A stretch of 64,000 nucleotides of DNA, taken from assembly GCF_001761325.1 (NCBI RefSeq), contig NZ_CP017478.1:1184001-1248000 (forward strand), written 5' to 3'. Position numbers and translations under genes: made by a program. Within the stretch, counting starts at the first letter, position 1, and each line of letters starts with the position of its first letter. The notes beneath the pieces are model-generated. The model was not told where the DNA came from and did no database searches. It saw only the letters and a program-made list of their open reading frames with translations. Origin of the DNA: Urechidicola croceus (GTDB taxonomy: Bacteria; Bacteroidota; Bacteroidia; Flavobacteriales; Flavobacteriaceae). Shown here piece after piece: positions 35,484 to 43,204 of the stretch.

Positions 35484-35858
35484 TTAGTTTGTAATTCCTG
35501 CTTGAAAAAAAATTTCTTGTAAATCTTCTCCTATTGGAAAAGGTTTTAATGGCGGAACATTGGCTCCTCCAGGATTTCCAACTGGAATTTTTCCAACAAA
35601 GGATTTTACGCCACCAAAAAAAAGACGAGGAATTTGTCCAAAAATTTCTTTTTTGCTTTTAATTTTAAATCCAAATTGTAACATTTTCCAATGGACTAAT
35701 GTATGAGCGTAAGGATACTTTTGACCAATTATGTGTGCCCTTTCTAAATGTACCCATGCGTTATTTAAATTTCCACTTGAGTATTTGGCTTGATAATTTT
35801 CTAATTCCAATTTGAAATAGGGTTTTAATTTTTTTGGAATAGATGTGTAAAATTTCAT
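35484..35858 (-). CDS. DUF3703 domain protein, chromosomal paralogue
   Basis: This 124-residue protein is a clear paralogue of the element's DUF3703 protein (22100-22462). They share NNAWVHLERAHIIGQKYP, the HWKMLQFGF segment and the GNPGGANVPPLK signature. It stands alone, outside the element and away from any metal gene. Upstream at 35916-35950 is a copy of the conserved spacer motif, probably its promoter. The function is unknown; the His/Met residues hint at metal binding. Confidence 0.8.
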   Translation of the reverse strand: MKFYTSIPKKLKPYFKLELENYQAKYSSGNLNNAWVHLERAHIIGQKYPYAHTLVHWKMLQFGFKIKSKKEIFGQIPRLFFGGVKSFVGKIPVGNPGGANVPPLKPFPIGEDLQEIFFQAGITN

Positions 35859-35915
35859 ATTTACTTTTGGTTCCTTAGTTACTAATTATATTGAAAGTAC
35901 ACTAATTGAATATTG

Positions 35916-35950
35916 TATAAAATTGCAAAAACTTCTTGACTTTACCAAAC
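35916..35950 (-). promoter_or_regulatory. Conserved spacer motif, copy A (upstream of DUF3703)
   Basis: TATAAAATTGCAAAAACTTC continues to TTGACTTTACCAAAC. Copies B and C occur upstream of the two other genes at 37134 and 37935. Read on the minus strand it gives TTTGG, about 16 bases, then TTTTTGC, resembling a -33/-7 promoter 58 bases before the start codon. It also forms an inverted repeat, TTTACCAAA (35941-35949) with TTTGGTAAA (35972-35980). Confidence 0.55.
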
Positions 35951-35986
35951 ACAAATATTAATTAGGTAATATTTGGTAAATGTACT

Positions 35987-36469
35987 TTAATCCATAAGTC
36001 TCATTATTTTACATCCTAATTCAACCCAACTTTTAGATCCTTTTTGTAGAAAAACTACTTCCCCGTTAAATCCTTCACCTTTTATTCCTATCCCTATTCT
36101 TTCAGGAATATTTTTTGCAAACTTTTTTTCCGCTACTTGAAACAAATCAACTCGATAATTATTTAATAAATTGAAGGCTGCAGATAAAACTATTCTAAGA
36201 GGATCCTCATTTTTGTGAGCCAAAAATTTAATCAAAGCGTGTTCTTCAAAAAGCGACCTTTGTTCTGGTATTTCATCAAATTCATCGTCATCATCTATTG
36301 ACTCTACTATATCTGTTGGCATTCTTGGAATTTTATATATTTCAGAAAGTTTCTCAAATGCAATTTCAGCTTTTTCAATCAGAGTTTTTTTAGTCAATTT
36401 AATATTTATAATTAAATCTTTAAGTTTTTCATCTGTGTTTATCCAATTTTCTATAAGATTTTCTTCCAT
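35987..36469 (-). CDS. Hypothetical protein
   Basis: I do not recognise this 160-residue protein. It is soluble and acidic, with a helical N-terminus (NTDEKLKDLIINIKLTKKTLIEKAEIAFEKL), an acidic patch (ESIDDDDEFDE, about residues 57-67) and a C-terminal basic region (GIKGEGFNGEVVFLQKGSKSWVELGCKIM). It has no signal peptide. It is isolated, with spacers of about 130 and 150 bases either side. The A-rich leader is normal for the organism, so it is likely expressed. Confidence 0.6.
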   Translation of the reverse strand: MEENLIENWINTDEKLKDLIINIKLTKKTLIEKAEIAFEKLSEIYKIPRMPTDIVESIDDDDEFDEIPEQRSLFEEHALIKFLAHKNEDPLRIVLSAAFNLLNNYRVDLFQVAEKKFAKNIPERIGIGIKGEGFNGEVVFLQKGSKSWVELGCKIMRLMD

Positions 36470-36568
36470 ATGTTTGCTAAGTTATCTTAAGTGTTTAGGA
36501 ACATAAAAGTACTTTGTAATTTTAAATAGCAAAAAACAATTGTTGAAATATCAAAACTCATATAACCA

Positions 36569-36612
36569 TTACCAATGTTGCCTGCTTTTTTTATTCTTAA
36601 CACTATTGGTAA
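36569..36612. repeat. Inverted repeat TTACCAAT/ATTGGTAA after the DUF1569 gene
   Basis: TTACCAAT (36569-36576) pairs with ATTGGTAA (36605-36612), eight bases, with GTTG and TAACAC words next to the arms. It lies eight bases past the DUF1569 stop codon (36620) on the minus strand, so it is either that gene's terminator or a boundary repeat of a cassette. Confidence 0.45.
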
Positions 36613-36619
36613 ACATTAA

Positions 36620-37072
36620 TTATAGTCCGAATTGTCTTAAATGATGATCATAATGCTTCCATTTTAGCACTGCCCATTCATAAGGTGTTAGTTTGCCAAA
36701 ATAAGAATGTGGATGTGTAGTACATTTTTCTGGACCATTTTGGTAAAAAGTACTTATCAATTCAATTGCTCTTTTTCTTTCCTTTTCAAATTCAAAGTTG
36801 TTTTTATCAGTGATATAAAAATCTTCTGTGATAGAATTTTTAACCATAGGCTTTTTATCCAGAAATTTTAATTTAATTAACTTTCCAAATATCCGACCTA
36901 TAAATTTTCTTTTTGGAAAGTTCAAACCCATAGCTGTTTCAAGAGAAACATTACAATGCGCTAACATTTGATCTACAGTCATTGTTCCCCATTGTCTTTT
37001 AGAATCTACAGTTAAATGTTTCAGTCTTTCAAGAAGATTGTTTACATCAGAATGATTATATAAATTATTCAT
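36620..37072 (-). CDS. DUF1569 domain protein
   Basis: This 150-residue protein matches DUF1569, a DinB-like four-helix fold: RLKHLTVDSKRQWGTMTVDQMLAHCNVSLETAMG at the N-terminus, HPHSYFGKLTPYEWAVLKWKHYDHHLRQFG at the C-terminus. Three His positions (in LAHC and the two near the end) fit the DinB metal site. The biochemical role is unknown, perhaps a metal-dependent hydrolase or transferase. It is an isolated gene behind spacer motif copy B. Confidence 0.8.
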   Translation of the reverse strand: MNNLYNHSDVNNLLERLKHLTVDSKRQWGTMTVDQMLAHCNVSLETAMGLNFPKRKFIGRIFGKLIKLKFLDKKPMVKNSITEDFYITDKNNFEFEKERKRAIELISTFYQNGPEKCTTHPHSYFGKLTPYEWAVLKWKHYDHHLRQFGL

Positions 37073-37133
37073 ATCTCTTTAGTTGCAGCCTATAAATGTT
37101 GTGTACCAGTCTTTTATGTAGGGGAATTGGCTT

Positions 37134-37173
37134 TATAAAATTGCAAAAACTTTGGGACTTGACCAAAAGTTAA
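37134..37173 (-). promoter_or_regulatory. Conserved spacer motif, copy B (upstream of DUF1569)
   Basis: TATAAAATTGCAAAAACTTT continues to GGGACTTGACCAAAAGTTAA. It lies 62 bases upstream of the DUF1569 start codon. It is the most complete of the three copies and on the minus strand reads TTTTGGTC, 14 bases, then GTTTTTGC, like a -33/-7 promoter. Confidence 0.55.
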
Positions 37174-37344
37174 TATTTATTATGAACTTTTTTAAAATAT
37201 ATTTCTTTTCTTTCTTTATCCATCATGTTTTCAGAATTACATACAAAAATCTTTGTGTGCGATGAATTTTCATTACGAAAATTGGGCAAAGCAAAATAGT
37301 ACTGTTCTATGATTAATCCATAAAGTTAGCATTATTTTTATCCG

Positions 37345-37357
37345 TTGTTGCCAACAA
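37345..37357. repeat. Palindrome TTGTTGCCAACAA at the 3' end of the membrane-protein gene
   Basis: TTGTTGCCAACAA (37345-37357) is a perfect 6+6 palindrome two bases from the gene's stop codon (37360). Its CCAACA part recurs inverted as TGTTGGCAACGG at 37862-37873 just before the gene's start codon, so the gene is bracketed by inverted repeats. Confidence 0.5.
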
Positions 37358-37359
37358 TT

Positions 37360-37854
37360 TTATTTGTATCCGTGAAATTTTTCCCATTCAGTTATGTCAA
37401 TTTTGTCAATTTCTTGCTGTCTTTTTAATTCAGATTGTTTGGAGGTATAGTTAATATATATAGCCCAAGAAATAAAACTTAATATAAAAACTATAATTCT
37501 TTGCTTGAATTTTAACAAATAATTATCTCTACGAAGGTTAAAAATAGTGTAATAACCATAACCTCTTATAAAAATTATTGGGCCAAATAAATACAGTACT
37601 ATTATTTCCCAAATTTTATAACTCTCGGTTTTGTTTTTTTCTAGTTTTTCTTGAATTATTCTGAAGTATTCTTCATTTTCTTGTTGCCATTTTTGAAAAA
37701 TTTCTGATTCATATTTTTCTGTAACATTTCGTTTTATTAATTCTTTATTTGCTTGATTAATGGCTTCTTGTTGCCATTTGTCGGTTGTTGAATATTTAAT
37801 TTTAATTAATTCTTCAGTTTCGCGCTCAGAAATTGGTGGTTTGAATTCTGTCAT
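37360..37854 (-). CDS. Hypothetical membrane protein
   Basis: This 164-residue protein starts MTEFKPPISERETEELIKI. A charged helical N-terminal half (YESEIFQKWQQENEEYFRIIQEKLEKN) precedes two membrane segments near residues 85-105 (IWEIIVLYLFGPIIFIRGYGYYTIF) and 120-140 (IIVFILSFISWAIYINYT). I do not recognise a family. It is isolated, bracketed by inverted repeats (37345 and 37862) and preceded by spacer motif copy C, which gives it the look of a mobile gene cassette. Confidence 0.65.
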   Translation of the reverse strand: MTEFKPPISERETEELIKIKYSTTDKWQQEAINQANKELIKRNVTEKYESEIFQKWQQENEEYFRIIQEKLEKNKTESYKIWEIIVLYLFGPIIFIRGYGYYTIFNLRRDNYLLKFKQRIIVFILSFISWAIYINYTSKQSELKRQQEIDKIDITEWEKFHGYK

Positions 37855-37861
37855 TTAGAAA

Positions 37862-37873
37862 TGTTGGCAACGG
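37862..37873. repeat. TGTTGGCAACGG, inverted counterpart of the 37345 palindrome
   Basis: It lies eight bases upstream of the membrane protein's start codon. It is the inverse of the CCGTTGTTGCCAACA sequence (37342-37356) on the other side of that gene, differing by one three-base insertion. Confidence 0.5.
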
Positions 37874-37934
37874 ATTAGTGTATGTTTCAGTGCGTAAAAG
37901 TACGCGGCAGATTTTCCGCTAGGAAAATCTGATG

Positions 37935-37974
37935 TTATAAAAGTGCGAAAACTTTGTGGATTGACCAAAAGTAA
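37935..37974 (-). promoter_or_regulatory. Conserved spacer motif, copy C (upstream of the membrane-protein gene)
   Basis: TTATAAAAGTGCGAAAACTT continues to TGTGGATTGACCAAAAGTAA. It matches copy B at most positions and lies 81 bases upstream of the start codon at 37854. Promoter reading on the minus strand is the same as for copies A and B. Confidence 0.55.
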
Positions 37975-37993
37975 AGCATTGAATATAAACAGT

Positions 37994-38330
37994 GTTGGGT
38001 TTTAGTGCGTTTTTCATTGTTATTTTCTGAGTCTGAGTAAAAATCCGCCGTTATGAGATTCAGCCGTGAGTGAGTTTCATTCCGTTAAAATTTTCCGTTC
38101 CAACTTTCAATTCCGCAAAGTTGAGTTTTTCACAGCAACTTATAATTCCGCAAAGTTGAGTTTTCCGTTTCAACTTTTCATTCCGCAAAGACTGGCAAAA
38201 ATTCCGTTGTTTAGTTTTTTTTTCGTGACAACTTTCAATTCCGCAGTAATTGCTAAAAATCTGTCAAATTTGAGTGAGTTTTTAAAGTTTTATATTCAGC
38301 GTAGATTTGTTTGTCAGCATTAAACCCAAC
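37994..38330. repeat. Gene-less unit bracketed by a GTTGGGTTT inverted repeat, holding a 35-bp tandem repeat
   Basis: GTTGGGTTTTAGTGC (37994-38008) is matched in inverted form by GCATTAAACCCAAC (38317-38330). Between them are copies of CAACTTTCAATTCCGCAAAG at 38101, 38136 and 38171, an exact period of 35, with a fourth at 38229. Each carries CAACTTT-caattccgc-AAAGTTG, a seven-base inverted repeat. No gene is supported inside: the open frame 38066-38323 is a by-product of the repeat. The bracketed layout resembles the neighbouring gene cassettes. Confidence 0.65.
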
Positions 38331-38547
38331 TAGTTATATGCTTATAAATACACGTTTTACCCGTTTACTATTTCGGATAAGTGCATTTTTTTGTTGTGAT
38401 TTTCGGTTTTGAATATAGAAATAATAGTTGCAATTTTTATTTCAAATATAATGAATTGAGAACTAAATAAATATATATCCTGTTTCTTACATGTCATAGT
38501 TATCAACATTTTTAGTGTTTCTCGGTGCTGCTTCTTAACTTTAATCC
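38331..38547. other. Intergenic stretch before the radical SAM gene
   Basis: AT-rich, with no gene seen. It should carry the promoter of the radical SAM gene; no clear TAnnTTTG element at the right distance was found by eye. Confidence 0.4.
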
Positions 38548-38640
38548 ATCAAAAAAACAGCAATCATAAAAGGTCGTGGTGCACAAATAAATAAGCACAA
38601 TCGTTTTCTAAAAAATGAATATTTTATAGAAGATGATTTC

Positions 38641-39621
38641 TTGAATTATTGCGAAAAAGAAGGTGATAATCCTGATAATAACCGTACACAATACATCGAA
38701 ATATTTCCTAAAACCATACTCAACAAAGTCACTAGTACCGATATTGGAATGGCTTATTCTATGAATCCGTATCAAGGTTGTGAACATGGTTGTATCTATT
38801 GTTATGCAAGAAACACACACGAATATTGGGGCTACAGTGCTGGATTAGATTTTGAACGAAAAATATTATTCAAAAGAAATGCACCTCAACTACTCGAAGC
38901 AAAACTCAATAGTAAAAACTGGAAACCTGAAAATATTATGTTTTCTGGAAATACAGATTGCTATCAGCCTATAGAAAAGAAGTTAGAAATTACTCGTGAT
39001 ATGCTCAAGATATTGCTCAAATACAAGCATCCTGTGAGTATCATCACCAAAAATAAATTGATACTTCGAGATTTGGATATTTTGAAAGAATTGGCACAAT
39101 TGAATTTACTACATGTAAGTATTTCTATCACTTCATTGAGTGAAGAAACACGTAGAATTTTAGAACCAAGAACAGCATCTATCAAAAATAGGCTGAAAAC
39201 GGTCAAGTTGTTATCAGAAAATGGAATTCCAGTCAATGTTATGATGGCACCTATAATACCTGCAATAAACAATCATGAAATATTTGAACTCGTAAGAACC
39301 GTGGCTAAATTGGGTGCAGTTTCTATGGGGTATACCATTGTGCGACTCAATGGTGCTATTGGAGAAATATTTACGGATTGGGTTCGTAAAACACTTCCAG
39401 ACAGAGCAGATAAAATTTTACATCAAATTGAAGATTGTCATGGCGGAACATTGAATAGTTCTGAGTTTGGAAAGCGAATGCGAGGAGAGGGAAAAATATC
39501 TGAGCAAGTGGCTATGCAATTTCGATTAGCTCGTAAAAAATTTATGTCAGATGTGTGCTTGCCACCATTGGATTATTCTCTTTTTACCAATGATTATAAT
39601 AGTCAAATGAGGTTGTTTTAA
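38641..39621 (+). CDS. PA0069-type radical SAM protein
   Basis: This protein carries the radical SAM cluster motif CEHGCIYCYARN (Cys residues spaced 3 and 2), then NTDCYQPIEKKLEITR, ISITSLSEETRRILEPR and the family's C-terminal GKRMRGEG and YSQMRLF-like ending (NDYNSQMRLF). It is related to spore photoproduct lyase-like proteins, and its substrate is unknown. The first accepted start codon is the TTG at 38641. However, the conserved N-terminal block KGRGAQINKHNRF is encoded in frame further upstream (38569-38607), where only ATC or ATA codons are available. The real start is therefore probably non-standard, or the gene has lost its ATG. Confidence 0.85.
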   Translation: MNYCEKEGDNPDNNRTQYIEIFPKTILNKVTSTDIGMAYSMNPYQGCEHGCIYCYARNTHEYWGYSAGLDFERKILFKRNAPQLLEAKLNSKNWKPENIMFSGNTDCYQPIEKKLEITRDMLKILLKYKHPVSIITKNKLILRDLDILKELAQLNLLHVSISITSLSEETRRILEPRTASIKNRLKTVKLLSENGIPVNVMMAPIIPAINNHEIFELVRTVAKLGAVSMGYTIVRLNGAIGEIFTDWVRKTLPDRADKILHQIEDCHGGTLNSSEFGKRMRGEGKISEQVAMQFRLARKKFMSDVCLPPLDYSLFTNDYNSQMRLF

Positions 39622-39624
39622 ATA

Positions 39625-39653
39625 AAAAACGCCCGAAAATTTCGGACGTTTTT
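39625..39653. terminator. Two-way terminator between convergent genes
   Basis: AAAAACG-c-CCGAAA (39625-39638) pairs with TTTCGG-a-CGTTTTT (39640-39653) with one mismatch. A-run and T-run flank it on both sides, so it can stop the radical SAM gene (+) and the DUF885 gene (-), which ends at 39672. Confidence 0.8.
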
Positions 39654-39671
39654 AGATATATTTTTTTACTT

Positions 39672-41486
39672 TTACTTCTCCGCTTCAATCATAGCATCTA
39701 CTTTGCTTTCTAAAACATTTAATGGGATTGCACCGTTGGTCAACACAACTTCGTGAAACTTTCTTATATCGAATTTGTCGCCTAAAGCAGTTTTAGCTTT
39801 TTCGCGTAATTCTAAAATTTTCAGCATTCCAATTTTATAAGCCGTTGCTTGTCCTGGCATTACGATATGGCGTTCTACCATTTTCACAATTCCAGATTGT
39901 GCTGTTGGTGTATTATCTGTATAATATTTAATTCCATCTTCACGTGTCCATTTTTTTGCATGGATTCCAGTATCAACTACTAATCGACAGGCTCTGAACA
40001 ACTCCATTGCCAATCTTCCAAAATCAGAATATGGATCACTATAAAAGCCCATTTCTTTTGGAATAAATTCTGAGTATAATCCCCAACCCTCAGTATAAGC
40101 TGTATAACTTGCATACTTTCTAAACGTAGGAATTTCCGTTAATTCTTGTGAAATTGAGCGTTGCATATGATGACCAGGAATTCCTTCATGATATGCCAAT
40201 GCTTCCATTTCGTAAGTTGGCATAGCAGCCATATCATATAAATTAGCATAATAAGTTCCAGGTCTTGAACCATCTGGTGCTGGGCTTTGATAAAATGCTT
40301 TCCCTGCCGATTTTTCTCTAAATGCTTCTACCGCTTTTACAACGATATCTGCCTTTGGTTTGGTAATAAACAACTCGTCTAAACGCGTTTTCATACTATC
40401 AATAATATGTGTAGCAAGTTTCATATATGCAGCCCTTCCTTGATTAGAATCTTCATAATAAAATTGCTTGTCAACTTTCATAAACTTAAAAAATTCTTGC
40501 AAATCGCCTTCAAAACCTACTGCTGTTTTAATTTTACGCATTTCGTCATGAATACGAGCCACTTCATTCAATCCAATTTCATGAATTTCATCGGCAGTAT
40601 AATCAGTTGTTGTAATTCTTTTTAATTGGTTATTATAATATGCTACTCCATCAGGAAGTTTCCATGCACCATCATCTGTTGTTGCTACTTTTTGTTGTGC
40701 TTCCAAAGTTGCTATCAAACTCTCATATGCTGGTTTTACTGAATTGATTAAAGCTTCATTTGCTGCGTTGATCAATTTGTTCTTTTTAGCAGCATCAATA
40801 TCTAGTTTATTTACTTTCGATGCAAAATCTTTAGCTAGGGTACTATTCGTATTTGATTTGTCAAAAGGTGCACCAACCAAAATATTTTTTGAATCTTCAA
40901 TAACTCTTGCGAACACAAATTTAGGTGGCATCACGCCCATTTCTTCTCTTGACTTCAAATTATCAATTAGTTGATTAAACATTCCTTTGAAACCATTCAA
41001 TCGTGCAATATAAGTTTCGGCATCTTTTACATTGTCAATACGATGCATATTGATTAAAAATGCTGGTCTTCTTGATTGCGCTCCAAACATTTGATTTACT
41101 GGATAAGAATGTTTTCTATATTTAAAATCATCAATATTATCTTCTAATTGTTGCTTGAATAGATCATAACTTAACTTGTTATTGACATCTAAAGCGTCAA
41201 CATTGATAGAATCTTTTAAAACTTGCAACGTGTTTTTATAGATTTCTAATTCTGCTTCTGCAAATTCATCACTTGAATCATCCCATTTGTCGTTATTCTT
41301 CTTTATCCCTAAATAGGTTTGAAAGGTTGGATAACGTTCTAGTTCTTCATTAAATTTTTCTTCAAAAAAGTCAAATGCTTTTTTTGATTCCTGAGCGATT
41401 TCTGCTTCAGTATATACTTTTACCTCTTCTTTTTTACAAGAAATTGTTAAAATGACGGCACTTAGAATTACTATTATTTTCTTCAT
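39672..41486 (-). CDS. DUF885 family lipoprotein, probable metallopeptidase
   Basis: This 604-residue protein begins with a lipoprotein signal (VILTISC, Cys17), then a long helical domain and a zinc-site-like motif YHEGIPGHHMQ (His433, Glu434, His439, His440). ALAYHEGIPGHHMQRSISQEL and YTEGWGLYSEFIPKEMG are the typical DUF885 blocks. These proteins are related to M3/M32-type gluzincins, and peptidase activity is inferred. It is probably attached to the envelope. Two bases separate it from the DUF962 gene, so it is the last gene of a small operon. Confidence 0.85.
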   Translation of the reverse strand: MKKIIVILSAVILTISCKKEEVKVYTEAEIAQESKKAFDFFEEKFNEELERYPTFQTYLGIKKNNDKWDDSSDEFAEAELEIYKNTLQVLKDSINVDALDVNNKLSYDLFKQQLEDNIDDFKYRKHSYPVNQMFGAQSRRPAFLINMHRIDNVKDAETYIARLNGFKGMFNQLIDNLKSREEMGVMPPKFVFARVIEDSKNILVGAPFDKSNTNSTLAKDFASKVNKLDIDAAKKNKLINAANEALINSVKPAYESLIATLEAQQKVATTDDGAWKLPDGVAYYNNQLKRITTTDYTADEIHEIGLNEVARIHDEMRKIKTAVGFEGDLQEFFKFMKVDKQFYYEDSNQGRAAYMKLATHIIDSMKTRLDELFITKPKADIVVKAVEAFREKSAGKAFYQSPAPDGSRPGTYYANLYDMAAMPTYEMEALAYHEGIPGHHMQRSISQELTEIPTFRKYASYTAYTEGWGLYSEFIPKEMGFYSDPYSDFGRLAMELFRACRLVVDTGIHAKKWTREDGIKYYTDNTPTAQSGIVKMVERHIVMPGQATAYKIGMLKILELREKAKTALGDKFDIRKFHEVVLTNGAIPLNVLESKVDAMIEAEK

Positions 41487-41488
41487 AA

Positions 41489-41824
41489 TTATATATTATC
41501 TTTTGATGAATCTAAACTTATTTTTCCTGAAAGGATATCGAAATACATTTTAAAATCTGATTTTAAACTCCACAATGGATATTTAAATGTTGCTGGTTTA
41601 TTTTTTTCAAAAAAGAAATGCCCAACCCAAGCAAAGCCATATCCTGCTAATGGTACTAGCCACAACAATTTAAAATTGCGATGGTAAATAGCAGTTATTG
41701 TTAGTGCAAATACTATTGTTGTACCAATAACATGCAACAATCGTGAGGTTTTATTTTTATGTTCTGTCAAATAGAACTTATAAAATTCTTCGTAGGTTTT
41801 AATTCTCTCTTCTGACATATTCAA
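41489..41824 (-). CDS. DUF962 (Mpo1-like) membrane protein
   Basis: This 111-residue protein has the family layout: EEFYKFYLTEHKNKTSRLLHVIGT, then two pairs of hydrophobic stretches (IVFALTITAIYH; LLWLVPLAGYGFAWVGHFFFEKNKPATFKYP). His33 in RLLHVIGT and His72 in VGHFFFEKNKP match the conserved metal-binding His of Mpo1, a fungal 2-hydroxy fatty acid dioxygenase. Bacterial members are not well studied. It lies one base from the DUF2461 gene and two from DUF885. Confidence 0.8.
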   Translation of the reverse strand: MNMSEERIKTYEEFYKFYLTEHKNKTSRLLHVIGTTIVFALTITAIYHRNFKLLWLVPLAGYGFAWVGHFFFEKNKPATFKYPLWSLKSDFKMYFDILSGKISLDSSKDNI

Positions 41825-42490
41825 TTAATTTAAAGCATTTTTAAAAAATTCTCTCAAACCCTTCGCAATTTTAGCATTTGAAACTATTGTGCCCATCAAA
41901 TCATCACTTTCAATTATTTCAGGTGATAGATGTATAAAATAATACCATTGCTTGTTATAAATCAATGGTTGCTCCTCTCCTATTTCTTTATATTCTTTTG
42001 GTATTCTTTTTGCTTTTGTACCTTTAATTTCTCCATAAGTATTTTTAAAACCCTTAGATGAAATTAACTTTTCAAATTGAGTTTGATTCTTTGAAATGTA
42101 ATTTCTAATCTTTTCAATTTGGTTTGTATCTGGTGAAAAAACTCCTCCATAAATTCCCAATTTTTCAGGACCTAACTCAATATATATTCCAGGATATACT
42201 TTATCTTTTCTTCCCGTTTTTGAAATTATTGCCGAATTATTCAACTTGTAAGGTGTTTTATCTTTTGCAAATCGAATATCACGATTGATTCTAAAAATAG
42301 CTTCTTTATGTGTTATTTGAACTTCACTATCATCTTTAGAAATTTCGTTTATCAATGTATCTACGAAAACTTTAAAAGGTTCTCTTACAGAAGTTTCGTA
42401 TCGCTTTCTGTTTTTATCAAACCATTCTTTGTTATTGTTTCCTGCTAGTTCTTTAAAAAACTGCAAATAATCAGAAGTGAAATATTTCAT
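41825..42490 (-). CDS. DUF2461 domain protein
   Basis: This 221-residue protein matches DUF2461: DYLQFFKELAGNNNKEWFDKNRKRYETSVREPFKVFVDTLI at the N-terminus, then IFRINRDIRFAKDKTPYKLNNSAIIS, and GIYIELGPEKLGIYGGVFSPD. It has no signal peptide and is soluble. The family's function is unknown. It is first in a three-gene leftward unit with DUF962 and DUF885, next to the terminator of the DoxX operon. Confidence 0.85.
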   Translation of the reverse strand: MKYFTSDYLQFFKELAGNNNKEWFDKNRKRYETSVREPFKVFVDTLINEISKDDSEVQITHKEAIFRINRDIRFAKDKTPYKLNNSAIISKTGRKDKVYPGIYIELGPEKLGIYGGVFSPDTNQIEKIRNYISKNQTQFEKLISSKGFKNTYGEIKGTKAKRIPKEYKEIGEEQPLIYNKQWYYFIHLSPEIIESDDLMGTIVSNAKIAKGLREFFKNALN

Positions 42491-42563
42491 ATGGTTAATC
42501 CTAAAACGTAAAGTTAAAAAAATAATCTGATGAAGATTGTTGAATCCACTGAAATAAAAAAGA

Positions 42564-42580
42564 CTCTCATAAAATGAGAG
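42564..42580 (-). terminator. Terminator of the haem/DoxX operon
   Basis: CTCTCAT (42564-42570) pairs with ATGAGAG (42574-42580), with flanking GACT/AGCC extending it. On the minus strand it is followed by TCTTTTTTATTT, so it stops the leftward operon that ends at 42741. Confidence 0.75.
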
Positions 42581-42740
42581 CCTTTCGTCTGTTTACTAAC
42601 TAACTTAACTAGTCTTATTTATATTTTTTAGGAAACAAAAAATTATAAATGTGAGGAGTATAATTCTTGTGGGGCTGATTCCTGACGCAAATATACAACT
42701 CATTGATTGTCTGAACATTAACAAATGTTAACGTTTGAGT

Positions 42741-43190
42741 TTAAATTGGTTTTATCCATAATAAATGCTTCCATTTTTCTTTTTCTTTTAAGACTAATAA
42801 AATATTTATAAGTAATAAAGCTCCTGTTTGCAATAGCTCTCCTACTTCATCCGATTCTAAAAAAGCGTGAAACAAAAAAATGTGTAACGTAATTGGCAAT
42901 AAAAATATGGCTCCAATAAAGCCAGTTCCTTGAATTATTAATAGTAGTCCAAACAATAATTCACATATTCCTAATACTTGCCAAAAGTATCCTGTTTGCT
43001 TTGCACCACTGATGTAAAGTATCTTTTGTAATGTACTTTCTTTTTCTGGAGATGCAAATTTCTCTACTTTTTGAGCAACTTCTATCGGAGTTGGAATTGG
43101 TTTTTGAAATTTACTTATCCCTCCGTAAATCATCATTCCTCCTAAAAAAAGTCGAAAAACAATGAATAGTATATTGATATATTTTTTCAT
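42741..43190 (-). CDS. DoxX family membrane protein
   Basis: This 149-residue protein has four hydrophobic segments and the DoxX opening (INILFIVFRLFLGGMMIYGGISKFQKPIPTP), followed by GYFWQVLGICELLFGLLLIIQGTGFIGAIFLLPITLHIFLFHAF. DoxX proteins are small integral membrane proteins linked to quinone or thiol redox systems in some bacteria; the role here is not known. It follows the T9SS protein gene by 15 bases and ends the operon. Confidence 0.8.
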   Translation of the reverse strand: MKKYINILFIVFRLFLGGMMIYGGISKFQKPIPTPIEVAQKVEKFASPEKESTLQKILYISGAKQTGYFWQVLGICELLFGLLLIIQGTGFIGAIFLLPITLHIFLFHAFLESDEVGELLQTGALLLINILLVLKEKEKWKHLLWIKPI

Positions 43191-43204
43191 CTTAACTATT
43201 TAAA

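Noticed and set aside
38101-38247. Regularly spaced repeats as a CRISPR array
   Set aside because: Only three or four copies with a 35-bp period, so the 'spacer' would be about 15 bases and is itself part of the repeat; no cas genes are near.
38066-38323. 85-codon open frame on the plus strand
   Set aside because: It starts at GTG and its codons are made of the 35-bp repeat; it has no domain signature.
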